NCBI GenBank assembly: GCA_003151495.1
Contig: PLXR01000033.1
Location: 1-58,232, forward strand
DNA length: 58,232 nt
Reading direction: 5' to 3'
Source of the DNA: Opitutaceae bacterium
Lineage (GTDB): Bacteria; Verrucomicrobiota; Verrucomicrobiia; Opitutales; Opitutaceae
A model generated the notes under the pieces. That model was not told the origin of the DNA. It saw only the letters and a program-made list of their open reading frames with translations, and made no database searches. Shown here piece after piece: positions 6,572 through 13,572 of the stretch (position 1 is its first letter; each line of letters begins with the position of its first letter). The position numbers and the translations under genes are program-made.

Positions 6572-6796
6572 ATTATACTTCTCCCTACGCTTGTGACCGC
6601 GATCGGCGTCGAGGTCACGGACATTGAATACGTAAAATCGCGTTGAGAGCCCCGTCTAGGTCCACCAAAAACGGATCGTTTAGAGCGCGATCAAGGGGAG
6701 GGTTAGATAAGCGAACTTAGCTGCGAGGGCCGCATCCAACCCTGGCGCGCAGAATTACGAGCCGCTCCGATATCGCTGACCGCGTCATGGGATACG
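6572..6796 (-). other. ORF-less cassette B, attI-proximal (cassette 1)
   Basis: About 225 bases with no gene of normal size, directly next to attI, so this is probably the most recent insertion. It is a diverged copy of cassette A at 5692-5915. Read on the minus strand, its downstream edge is TATAAT (plus ATTATA, 6572-6577) touching the attC, as in the other copy. The ATG frame near its start (MTRSAISERL...) runs only 23 codons because of a one-base indel relative to copy A. Confidence 0.75.
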
Positions 6797-6870
6797 GTCT
6801 AACTATGTTTCTACCGCCATTGGCGGTTCAATTGAATTCACATCTGTAAGAAGTTGGGAGGGTTGCGGCA
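6797..6870 (-). other. attI: attI-like primary recombination site
   Basis: The core box (minus-strand GTTAGAC, plus GTCTAAC at 6797-6803) follows ACATA rather than an attC body, so this is the fixed platform side of the junction with cassette 1. The adjacent plus strand carries a short inverted repeat, CCGCC-ATT-GGCGG (6814-6826). The outer limit is uncertain. The 150 or so bases between here and intI are AT-rich and should hold the cassette promoter (minus) and the intI promoter (plus); I cannot fix either confidently. Confidence 0.75.
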
Positions 6871-6998
6871 ATCGGTGCCACGTTGCAACGGGAGCTGAGC
6901 GGTAACTAGAGATTGATCCGCCGAATGCGAATTTAATATATCAAAGGGGTGTTGGTGTAGCGATGTTTATAGAGTTGGCGCATGGCTTAAAACAATAC

Positions 6999-7012
6999 TG
7001 CGACATGTCGCA
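6999..7012. promoter_or_regulatory. 14-bp perfect palindrome just upstream of intI
   Basis: TGCGACATGTCGCA is a perfect palindrome ending eight bases before the TTG at 7021. Its position over the likely promoter or ribosome-binding region of intI suggests an operator or a hairpin that limits integrase expression. It does not resemble the Escherichia coli LexA box CTG-N10-CAG. The regulator is unknown. Confidence 0.5.
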
Positions 7013-7020
7013 CATATTGA

Positions 7021-8052
7021 TTGAAAATTTTTATTTCTCTATTTTCTTGGGTGAGCCGAACCAATGCCTTCCCCCTCGTGAAATCCCGAAGTGAAATCCT
7101 GGATCTGGTGCGAAAGAGGATTCGCCTCCTGCACTATGCGTACAGCACCGAGGATGCATATTGCCACTGGTCGGGTCGTTACCACGACTTCTGCCTCAAG
7201 CAGCCGGCCGGCGTGGCTGCCGAGAAGATGACGGAGGCCTTTCTCACGGATTTGGCCGCTAGGCTTGGAGTTTCGGCTAGGACTCAGAGCCAGGCCTTTG
7301 CGGCCGTGCTGTTCCTCTACAAGGAGGTGCTGGATGAGCCGTTGGGTGACGTGCGCGCGCTTCGCGCAAAGAGGCCCTTCCACGAGCGGGTTTCCCCATC
7401 CCGGGATCAGGTCCGCCAGCTGCGGGTTGCGGTGGAGGACACCCCGGGCACCCCGGCGCGCCTCCTGGTGGACCTCCTGTACGGCTGCGGCCTGAGGGTC
7501 TCGGAGCCCGTCGAGCTTCGAATCAAGGATGTGCTATGGGACGAGGGTCCGACCGGCCAGCTCGTGATACGGGGGGCAAAGGGGGGCAAGGACCGGCGGG
7601 TCCCCATACCGGCGGCGTGCGTCGCCCCCTTGCGGCTGCAGGTCGAGAAGGCCCGAACCGTGTGGGAACAGGACCGGATGAACTCGCCAGGCGTCGGGGT
7701 CACCCTGCCCGGCCGACTGTCCGAGAAATACCCCGACGCCCCCTTCATGTGGCAGTGGTTTTGGCTCTTCCCGGCGGAGAACCACTGCGATGACCCGCGG
7801 CGTGGCATCCGGGTGCGCTACCACGTCCTTCCCGAAAGCATCCAGAGGGCCGTCCTGCGTGCGGCCCGCAAGGTGGGCCTCGGAGGCATCGTCACGCCCC
7901 ACGTCCTGCGCCACGCGTATGCGACCCATTCGAGGGAGGGCATCGACTCCCTGCGCAAGCTGCTCGGGCATTCGTCGATCGAGACGACCGCCGGATATTT
8001 GCACCCGGTCGTCGACAGGGCCAGCAACCCCCTCGACGACCTTGTGAAATGA
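7021..8052 (+). CDS. intI: Integron integrase IntI (tyrosine recombinase)
   Basis: A 343-residue tyrosine recombinase. The N-terminal SAM-like domain spans about 21-110 (RKRIRLLHYAYSTEDAYCHW). The catalytic set is complete: R159 in YGCGLRVSE, K187/K190 in AKGGKDRR, H294 and R297 in HVLRH, H317 in LLGHSS, and nucleophile Y326 in AGYLHP. The insertion that separates IntI from XerC/D is present at about 224-262 (GVGVTLPGRLSEKYPDA, WQWFWLFPA, DDPRRGIRVRYH). The segment between ATH and LLGH is about three residues shorter than in class 1 IntI. The start is unclear: TTG 7021 is the longest, and GTG 7051 or GTG 7078 would still keep the family N-terminus. It is transcribed away from the cassettes. 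Confidence 0.95.
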   Translation: MKIFISLFSWVSRTNAFPLVKSRSEILDLVRKRIRLLHYAYSTEDAYCHWSGRYHDFCLKQPAGVAAEKMTEAFLTDLAARLGVSARTQSQAFAAVLFLYKEVLDEPLGDVRALRAKRPFHERVSPSRDQVRQLRVAVEDTPGTPARLLVDLLYGCGLRVSEPVELRIKDVLWDEGPTGQLVIRGAKGGKDRRVPIPAACVAPLRLQVEKARTVWEQDRMNSPGVGVTLPGRLSEKYPDAPFMWQWFWLFPAENHCDDPRRGIRVRYHVLPESIQRAVLRAARKVGLGGIVTPHVLRHAYATHSREGIDSLRKLLGHSSIETTAGYLHPVVDRASNPLDDLVK

Positions 8053-8101
8053 CAGCCGTCTGATGGCGGAAGGCTCCAAAAGTCGACCCGCTGATTCCGG
8101 A

Positions 8102-8127
8102 TGGTGGACGCCAAGGGACTCGAACCC
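8102..8127 (-). repeat. 26-bp direct copy of the tRNA-Val 3' end (att-like scar)
   Basis: This 26-bp stretch is identical to 9771-9796, the CCA end and T-arm half of the tRNA-Val gene. A second truncated tRNA 3' end downstream of the intact gene is the usual footprint of an element that integrated at a tRNA. The 1.67 kb between the copies holds fic. Confidence 0.85.
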
Positions 8128-8344
8128 GCTTTCCACTGGGAAGCTAAGTTGCGGTTGAATGCGGACATAGTTGATTAGTAGTTGTTTATGAAAAGAAACA
8201 AGCAGCGCCTTCACGCAACAGAGAGAAGCAAAAACCAATTGTTTGGGCAACCCATGGTCAACCTGCAACCCGATGAGCGCGGGGCAATCGAGCCTGGTCC
8301 GGCGCTTGAAGCCCTTCGAAGCGGCGGAATCGTGTCAGGCGCAT

Positions 8345-9535
8345 TCATCTACGTGTCGTCGGACCGCGGGAAACCGTCTTTTCCGGAACCAGGCGGGCCG
8401 GCTCCTCTAGAATATCAAGGATCGCGCGCGAACAAAATATTCGGTCGCGTTTGCTGTCGCCAACTTTCACAAGGACGCCGCCGGCCTCCAGGACGACTAT
8501 GGCGCGCATTATGGTGTTATAGGCAACGCCCAGCCGTCTCTCGGCCTCGCGCGGGCCTACGAAGGGATTTGCCCCGATAAGCTCAATGAGTTGAAGAGGT
8601 ACCTTCGAGCCGCCACCCGAAAAAGCATGGCGCCATTTGGCTAGTTGCCGGTTGATCCGCTCAGCGCGACTCAAGGCGTCTTCGGATTGGCGGGCAACGC
8701 CGTTAAGAAAATACTCGATCCAGCCCATCCAGTCTCCCTGTTCGGTAACGGCGCGCAGACCTCCGTAGTAATCCGCCCGGGTAGCTTCAAAAAACGCCGA
8801 TAGATACAAGAGTGGTTCGGGCAGTACGCCGCGCGCGCACAGGCAAAGGGTGATCAGCAATCGCCCGACCCGACCGTTCCCATCGATGAACGGATGAATG
8901 GCCTCGAACTGATAGTGCATCAGCGCAGCATGCACGAGCGGCGGTATGGTCTCGTCGTGCAGGAAATCCTCCCAGCGGCCAAGATGCGTCATTAGAGTGT
9001 CGGGTGGCGGTGGAACATACGAAGCATCCGCTAAGGTACAGCCAGGACGGCCGATCCAGTTCTGGGAACGCCGAAATTCTCCAGGCGTTGCGTGATTGCC
9101 ACGGACCCCGGCCATCAGCTTTTCGTGAAGCTCACGGACTAGGCGGAGCGATAGCGGCAGTGTTTTCAGCCGTTCGATGCCGTGCTCCAACGCCGCTACG
9201 TAGTTGCCGACCTCTCGCAAATCGTCCGGGCTGCGCTTCGAGATCGCACCGGCTTCCGCAGCCAGCAGCTCGCCTAACGTCGCTTGCGTTCCCTCGATCC
9301 TACTGGAGTAAACGGCCTCACGGCGGACAAAGGGCCGGATGAGCACATGCGGGTTGGGGAGCCTCTGGCCTTCTCCGGCAAGGCGGCCAAGAAGGCGATC
9401 CGCTTGTGAGAGGATCCTGACCAACTGGGGCGTCCAGGTGATATCCGGAGGGAGCTCCGCAGGTTGATATGCCTTGTAACCCTCCAATGTCTTGATCCAG
9501 CGGCCCGAATGAACAGCCCGCTTGCTTGTTTTCAT
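8345..9535 (-). CDS. Fic-family protein with N-terminal inhibitory motif and winged-helix tail
   Basis: The start is chosen at ATG 9535 (MKTSKRAVHSGRW), giving 396 residues. The Fic active-site motif HPFIDGNGRVGR is complete at about 214-225, so AMP (or other NMP) transfer to a hydroxyl of a target protein is plausible. An intramolecular inhibitory motif S-x-x-x-E-G is present at 77-82 (SSRIEG), placing it with self-inhibited class II Fic proteins. An N-terminal Fic_N-like segment precedes it. The C-terminal 75 residues (LIELIGANPFVGPREAERRLGVAYNTIMRAIVVLEAGGVL) form a helix-turn-helix, so it may bind DNA. It lies between two copies of a tRNA end, suggesting acquisition, and has an inverted repeat just upstream. 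Confidence 0.93.
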   Translation of the reverse strand: MKTSKRAVHSGRWIKTLEGYKAYQPAELPPDITWTPQLVRILSQADRLLGRLAGEGQRLPNPHVLIRPFVRREAVYSSRIEGTQATLGELLAAEAGAISKRSPDDLREVGNYVAALEHGIERLKTLPLSLRLVRELHEKLMAGVRGNHATPGEFRRSQNWIGRPGCTLADASYVPPPPDTLMTHLGRWEDFLHDETIPPLVHAALMHYQFEAIHPFIDGNGRVGRLLITLCLCARGVLPEPLLYLSAFFEATRADYYGGLRAVTEQGDWMGWIEYFLNGVARQSEDALSRAERINRQLAKWRHAFSGGGSKVPLQLIELIGANPFVGPREAERRLGVAYNTIMRAIVVLEAGGVLVKVGDSKRDRIFCSRAILDILEEPARLVPEKTVSRGPTTRR

Positions 9536-9558
9536 GGCGTGGAAACAAGCAGAGTCCT

Positions 9559-9587
9559 TATTTCCATTAAAGCTAATAATGGAAATA
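9559..9587. promoter_or_regulatory. Inverted repeat upstream of fic, candidate operator
   Basis: Two perfect 11-base arms, TATTTCCATTA and TAATGGAAATA, are separated by seven bases and lie 24-52 bases before the fic start. A third half-site, TATTTCCA, lies at 9599-9606. The dyad is AT-rich in a GC-rich genome. The winged-helix tail of the Fic protein makes autoregulation through this site a reasonable guess. Confidence 0.6.
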
Positions 9588-9770
9588 TGGCGATTCGCTA
9601 TTTCCACTCCATTCAACCCTTTCAGTGAACTCCCGCCGAACAGGCAACCCCGCGCCATCGAGCGGCACAAATCAGACGGAATTGGCAGTAGGTAACTTGG
9701 CGGTTTGCCCGACCAAGTGGGCGACCCAGCCTACTAAAAGACGTTAGCCATTCATCATTAAGGATTAAAG

Positions 9771-9847
9771 TGGTGGACGCCAAGGGACTCGAACCCCTGA
9801 CCCCCTCGGTGTAAACGAGGTGCTCTAACCAACTGAGCTAGGCGTCC
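9771..9847 (-). tRNA. tRNA-Val (anticodon UAC)
   Basis: A complete cloverleaf on the minus strand. The acceptor stem GGACGCC pairs with GGCGTCC, the anticodon stem is CCTCG/CGAGG with loop TTTACAC (anticodon TAC), and the T arm AGGGG-TTCGAGT-CCCTT is followed by discriminator A and an encoded CCA. It is 77 bases with CCA. Its 3' half is repeated at 8102-8127, so it served as an integration site. Confidence 0.97.
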
Positions 9848-9854
9848 GTTCCAA

Positions 9855-10904
9855 TCAGACAGCCGCGAGCGCCGCCTTGGGCCTGAGGAGACCCTCCTTG
9901 ATCATGAGTTCCGCGACCTGTACCGCGTTGAGCGCGGCACCCTTCCAAAGGTTGTCGCCGCTGACCCAGAATGCCAGCCCGTTGGGCAGGGCCGTGTCGA
10001 TGCGGATCCGGCCCACCCCGCACTTCACCACGCGGCTGAAGTCGAGCGGGGTCGGATACTGGCCCTGGGAGGGCTCGTCGACGAGCTGCGACCCGGGAAA
10101 CGCGGCTATGGCCTCGCGGGCCTCGGCGACGCTCACGGGGCGCTCGAACTCGGCGTTGATCGCAACGGAATGTGCGCGCACGACCGGCACCCGCACGCAG
10201 GTGGCCGAGACGGGCAGGTGGGGAAGCCCCATGATCTTGCGGCTCTCGAGCATGATCTTGGACTCCTCGCCGGTGTAGCCGTCGGCTCCGAAGGAGTCGA
10301 CCTGGGGGATGACGTTGAACGCGATCTGGTGCCTGAAGACCTTGCGCTCGAGCGGGGCGCCCTTTGCGTGGGCGAGCACCTGGGCCTCGAGCTCGCGGAC
10401 GCCCTCGGCGCCCGCGCCCGAGACGGACTGGTAGGAGGCCGCGATGAAACGCTTGAGGCCGAAGCGCCTGTGGAGCGGCCAGAGGCCCATGAGCGCCACG
10501 GCGGTCGAGCAGTTCGGGTTGGCTATGATGCCCTTGTGGGTCCTGAGCGCCTCGGGGTTGATCTCGGGGATTACGAGCGGGACGTCGGGGTCCATCCGCA
10601 TCGCGGAGCTCTTGTCGATCACGAGGCATCCCGCCTTCACGGCATCGGGCGCAAGAGCCCGGGTCACGGCCCCGCCTGCGGCGAAGAACGCGACATCGAC
10701 GTTCGCGAAGACTCCGGGCCGGGCCTCCTCAATGACGAGCTTCTGCCCCTTGAACCCGGCCGTCTTTCCGGCCGAGCGCGCCGAGGCGAACAGCCTCAGC
10801 GTCGAAACAGGGAAGTTGCGCTCTTCCAAAAGGCGCAGCAACTCTTGACCGACGGCGCCCGAGGCGCCGACGATGCCAACCGTGAAGCATGACGTCTTGT
10901 CCAT
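9855..10904 (-). CDS. asd: Aspartate-semialdehyde dehydrogenase
   Basis: NADPH-dependent reduction of aspartyl phosphate to aspartate semialdehyde, at the branch to lysine/diaminopimelate, threonine and methionine. The start is ATG 10904 (MDKTSCFTVGIVGASGAVGQ), with the Rossmann GASGAVG at about 13-19. The catalytic cysteine is C132 in NPNCSTA. Substrate-binding ASYQSVSGAG and the VRVPVVRAHSVAIN stretch with its general-base His are present. It has 349 residues, normal for the family. The homoserine kinase gene of the same pathway lies 9 kb away (19330). It is divergent from, and overlaps at the 5' end, the YkuD gene. Confidence 0.95.
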   Translation of the reverse strand: MDKTSCFTVGIVGASGAVGQELLRLLEERNFPVSTLRLFASARSAGKTAGFKGQKLVIEEARPGVFANVDVAFFAAGGAVTRALAPDAVKAGCLVIDKSSAMRMDPDVPLVIPEINPEALRTHKGIIANPNCSTAVALMGLWPLHRRFGLKRFIAASYQSVSGAGAEGVRELEAQVLAHAKGAPLERKVFRHQIAFNVIPQVDSFGADGYTGEESKIMLESRKIMGLPHLPVSATCVRVPVVRAHSVAINAEFERPVSVAEAREAIAAFPGSQLVDEPSQGQYPTPLDFSRVVKCGVGRIRIDTALPNGLAFWVSGDNLWKGAALNAVQVAELMIKEGLLRPKAALAAV

Positions 10905-11427
10905 AGATTCTACTTGGGAGTCGTTCAACAAAACCCGTTCCGCGCTTGGCATCAAGCACGCAGACCGGGTCCTCCGGGTGCGGATCGGCGCGTCCACGCT
11001 CCAGTTTGCGCGCGATGGCGTCGTTGTAAGCTCATATGTGATATCGACTTCCAGGCTCGCCCCTTCGAATGTCGCGGATTCCCTGGGAACCCCGCGGGGC
11101 CTTCATGAGATCGCCGAGCGGATCGGCGCCGGCCAGCCATCGGGCGTGGTCTTCAGGGCCCGCGTCCCGACCGGGCGCCACTACTCCGAGGAGGGCCCGG
11201 GCAACCTGGTGACGAGCCGAATCCTGTGGCTGCGGGGCCTCGAGCCGGGCGTGAACCAGGGCGGTGACGTGGACACGTACAGGCGCTACATCTACATCCA
11301 CGGGACCCCCCTTGAGGGGCGGATAGGGGAGCCGATCAGCGCCGGGTGCATCCTCATGCGCAACGCGGACGTGATCGAGCTGTTCGACGAGGTCCGCACG
11401 GGCGACCTCGTCTGGATCGGCGACTGA
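10873..11427 (+). CDS. L,D-transpeptidase (YkuD) family protein
   Basis: A YkuD catalytic domain from about residue 34 to the end: VLRVRIGASTLQFARDGVVVSSYVIST, SLGTPRGLHEIAERIG, YIYIHGTPLEGRIGEPISAGCILMRNADVIELFD. H143 (HGT) and C159 are the expected catalytic pair and R163 follows. The usual SHGC reads SAGC here, so the His next to the nucleophile is missing. The family crosslinks peptidoglycan or attaches proteins to it. There is no obvious signal peptide. The true start is uncertain: ATG 10873 overlaps asd by 32 bases, and TTG 10897 is an alternative. Confidence 0.8.
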   Translation: MPTVKHDVLSIDSTWESFNKTRSALGIKHADRVLRVRIGASTLQFARDGVVVSSYVISTSRLAPSNVADSLGTPRGLHEIAERIGAGQPSGVVFRARVPTGRHYSEEGPGNLVTSRILWLRGLEPGVNQGGDVDTYRRYIYIHGTPLEGRIGEPISAGCILMRNADVIELFDEVRTGDLVWIGD

Positions 11428-11467
11428 AACGCAGCCGCCCGAGATTCCCCGGCACTTCGGACGCACC

Positions 11468-13543
11468 ATGATCGGACTTAGCGACGAGAACGCGGCCGCC
11501 CCGCAGCCCCTGAGCCGGGCACCGGAGCTCGCGGCAAGGGTGTTCTCGGAGGGGGGGTGGCTGCAGGAGAACCTGGGCCTCGAGCACCGCCCCGGGCAGG
11601 AGCGGATGGCAAATGCGGTCGCCGCGGTGCTCCGCGACGACGGGCCCCTCCTCTTCGAGGCGGGCACCGGGATCGGCAAGTCGCTGGCGTACCTCGTCCC
11701 GGGGATCATCCATGCGACCGACTGCGGCCGGCAATTGATCGTCTCGACCCACACCATCTCGCTCCAGGAGCAGATCGAGGGGAAGGACCTTCCGCTCTGC
11801 AGGAGGCTGTTCGCCTCGGCGCCCGAGCTTGGGGCGTACTCGGGCTTCAGGTCGACCGTCCTAGTCGGGAAGTCGAATTACCTCTGCACCTCGAGGCTCT
11901 CGCACGCGCTCGCCGAGCGCGCGAGCCTGTTCGACGACTCGGCGTACACGGAGCTGCAGCGGATCGCCGACTGGGCGGAGGCGACCGAGACGGGCCTGCG
12001 CCACGACCTGCGGCCCCCCCCGAACCCCGAGGTCTGGGACGCCGTGAACGCCGACTCGTCAACGTGCTCGAGGCGAAGCTGCGACTGCGAGCGCTGCTTC
12101 TACCAGAGGGCGCGCGCCCGCGTGCGCACCGCCCAGGTGATCGTCGTGAACCACGCGCTGCTCTTCTCCCTCATAAGCGCGGGGGGTGCCCGGGCCGAGG
12201 GCGCGGGGCCGGACGCCTCGGGGGTCCTCTTCCCCGGGGACTTCGTCGTGCTGGACGAGGCGCACACCGTGCGCGAGGTGGCCGAGGAGAGCTTCGGGCT
12301 GGCCCTGAGCAGCCTGGGCATCGAGCGCACGCTGAAGCACCTCTACAACCCGAGGACGCGCAGGGGGATCATGAAGAAGCGGGGAGACGCGGAGTTCCGC
12401 CAGAGGGTGTCGGACGCACTCGACGCAAGCGTCCAGTTCTTCGGGTTCCTCGCGGGGTCGCTCCTCTCGGAGCGGGCGATCGTGCGCCTGCGGGAGGCCG
12501 GGGTCGCGGAGCCGCTGCTGGGCGAGCCCCTCGCGGCCCTCGAGCGGAGCGTCTCCAAGATCGCGGACACGCTGGAGGACGGCCGCGAGCGCGACGAGCT
12601 CCTGGAGCAGCGCTCCCGGATTCGCGCGATCCGGGCCGGGATCGACGAATGGCTCGGGCTCTCCAACGAGGGGCATGTCTACTGGGCCGAGAAGTCCGGG
12701 CGAAAGCAGACGATCGTCACCCTGCGCAGCGCGCCGGTGGACGTCGCCCCGGAGCTCGAGCGGTGCCTCTTCGGGGCGGGGGTCGCGGTCGTCTGCACGA
12801 GCGCGACCCTGGCGGTCGCGGGCGAGATGGGGCCGTTCGCGGCGAGCATCGGTGCGACCTCGGCGAAGGCCGAGGTCGCGCAGTCCCCGTTCGACTTCGA
12901 GCGCAACATGCGGGTCTTCGTCGCCTCGGACATCCCGCTGCCCTCCGCGCAGGACATGCGTCTCTCGATCGGGGCCCTCGCCGACTACGTCGGCTTCTGC
13001 TGCCGGGGCGTCAGGGGCGGCTCTCTCGTCCTCTTCACTAGCTACCGCGACATGCAGGCGGTCGCGGCGGTGGTCGGGCCGGCCCTGGAGGCCGAGGGGA
13101 GGCCTTTCCTCATGCAGGGGGGCGACCTCTCCCGCACGGAGCTCGCCCACAGGATGCGCGAGGCGGGCAGGGCGGTCTTGTTCGGGACCGACAGCTTCTG
13201 GACCGGGGTGGACGTGCCGGGCGATGCGCTCTCCCAGGTCGTGATCGCGAGGCTCCCCTTCAGCCCCCCGACCCACCCGATCGCCGAGGCGAAATCCGAG
13301 CTTATCCGGGACCGAGGAGGGGATCCGTTCAATGAACTCACTCTGCCGGAGGCTATTATAAAATTCAGGCAGGGGGTTGGCCGGCTCATACGCAACCAGA
13401 CCGACCGCGGCCTCATCACCGTCCTCGACAGCCGGATCCTCGCGAAGTCCTACGGCCGGCTGTTCATGGAGGGCCTGCCCCTCAAGGCCTTCGTGCGGCT
13501 CACCCGGGAAAACAGGCAGGAGCAATTTCGTCCTTTCACCTGA
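11468..13543 (+). CDS. dinG: DinG-family ATP-dependent DNA helicase
   Basis: A 691-residue XPD/DinG-like superfamily 2 helicase. Q-motif region RPGQERMANAV, Walker A EAGTGIGKS (K71), STHTISLQEQI (motif Ia), four-cysteine iron-sulfur cluster region (C at about 138, then CSRRSCDCERC near 197-208), VVNHALLFSL, DEAH box VLDEAHTV, and C-terminal motifs IV-VI (SLVLFTSYRDM, FGTDSFWTGVDVPG, QGVGRLIRNQTDRGLITVLDSR). The family unwinds damaged or structured DNA and R-loops in the 5'-3' direction. It lies downstream of the YkuD gene on the same strand and is followed closely by the PP2C phosphatase. Confidence 0.93.
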   Translation: MIGLSDENAAAPQPLSRAPELAARVFSEGGWLQENLGLEHRPGQERMANAVAAVLRDDGPLLFEAGTGIGKSLAYLVPGIIHATDCGRQLIVSTHTISLQEQIEGKDLPLCRRLFASAPELGAYSGFRSTVLVGKSNYLCTSRLSHALAERASLFDDSAYTELQRIADWAEATETGLRHDLRPPPNPEVWDAVNADSSTCSRRSCDCERCFYQRARARVRTAQVIVVNHALLFSLISAGGARAEGAGPDASGVLFPGDFVVLDEAHTVREVAEESFGLALSSLGIERTLKHLYNPRTRRGIMKKRGDAEFRQRVSDALDASVQFFGFLAGSLLSERAIVRLREAGVAEPLLGEPLAALERSVSKIADTLEDGRERDELLEQRSRIRAIRAGIDEWLGLSNEGHVYWAEKSGRKQTIVTLRSAPVDVAPELERCLFGAGVAVVCTSATLAVAGEMGPFAASIGATSAKAEVAQSPFDFERNMRVFVASDIPLPSAQDMRLSIGALADYVGFCCRGVRGGSLVLFTSYRDMQAVAAVVGPALEAEGRPFLMQGGDLSRTELAHRMREAGRAVLFGTDSFWTGVDVPGDALSQVVIARLPFSPPTHPIAEAKSELIRDRGGDPFNELTLPEAIIKFRQGVGRLIRNQTDRGLITVLDSRILAKSYGRLFMEGLPLKAFVRLTRENRQEQFRPFT

Positions 13544-13572
13544 CCGCCCCCGGTCTATCGTCGACGTTCCCA

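Larger units (their letters stand above)
2045..8052. mobile_element. Chromosomal integron: intI, attI and a ten-cassette array
   Basis: A complete integron platform. IntI is on the plus strand at 7021-8052. Upstream of it lies an attI-like site at about 6797. From there to 2045 the DNA is a string of minus-strand cassettes, each made of zero, one or two genes followed by an attC site. The classic divergent arrangement (integrase away from cassettes) is kept. Eight attC copies are 96 bp long and seven of these are near-identical, as in sedentary chromosomal integrons; two others (2493-2587, 3162-3242) and the degenerate last one (2045-2128) differ. No transposon ends, resistance genes or class 1 conserved segments were seen. 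In order from attI the cargo is: ORF-less B, GNAT, ORF-less A, small membrane protein, 87-residue unknown, toxin-antitoxin, small membrane protein, DUF3788, 188-residue membrane protein, DUF1801. Confidence 0.93.

Noticed and set aside
8182-8580. Plus-strand frame of 132 codons near the fic 3' end
   Set aside because: It overlaps the well-supported fic coding region on the other strand and its translation has no recognisable domain.
2045-9847. Transposon or insertion sequence carrying the integron
   Set aside because: No transposase, resolvase or terminal inverted repeats seen around the array; only a tRNA-end repeat around fic, which does not enclose the integron.
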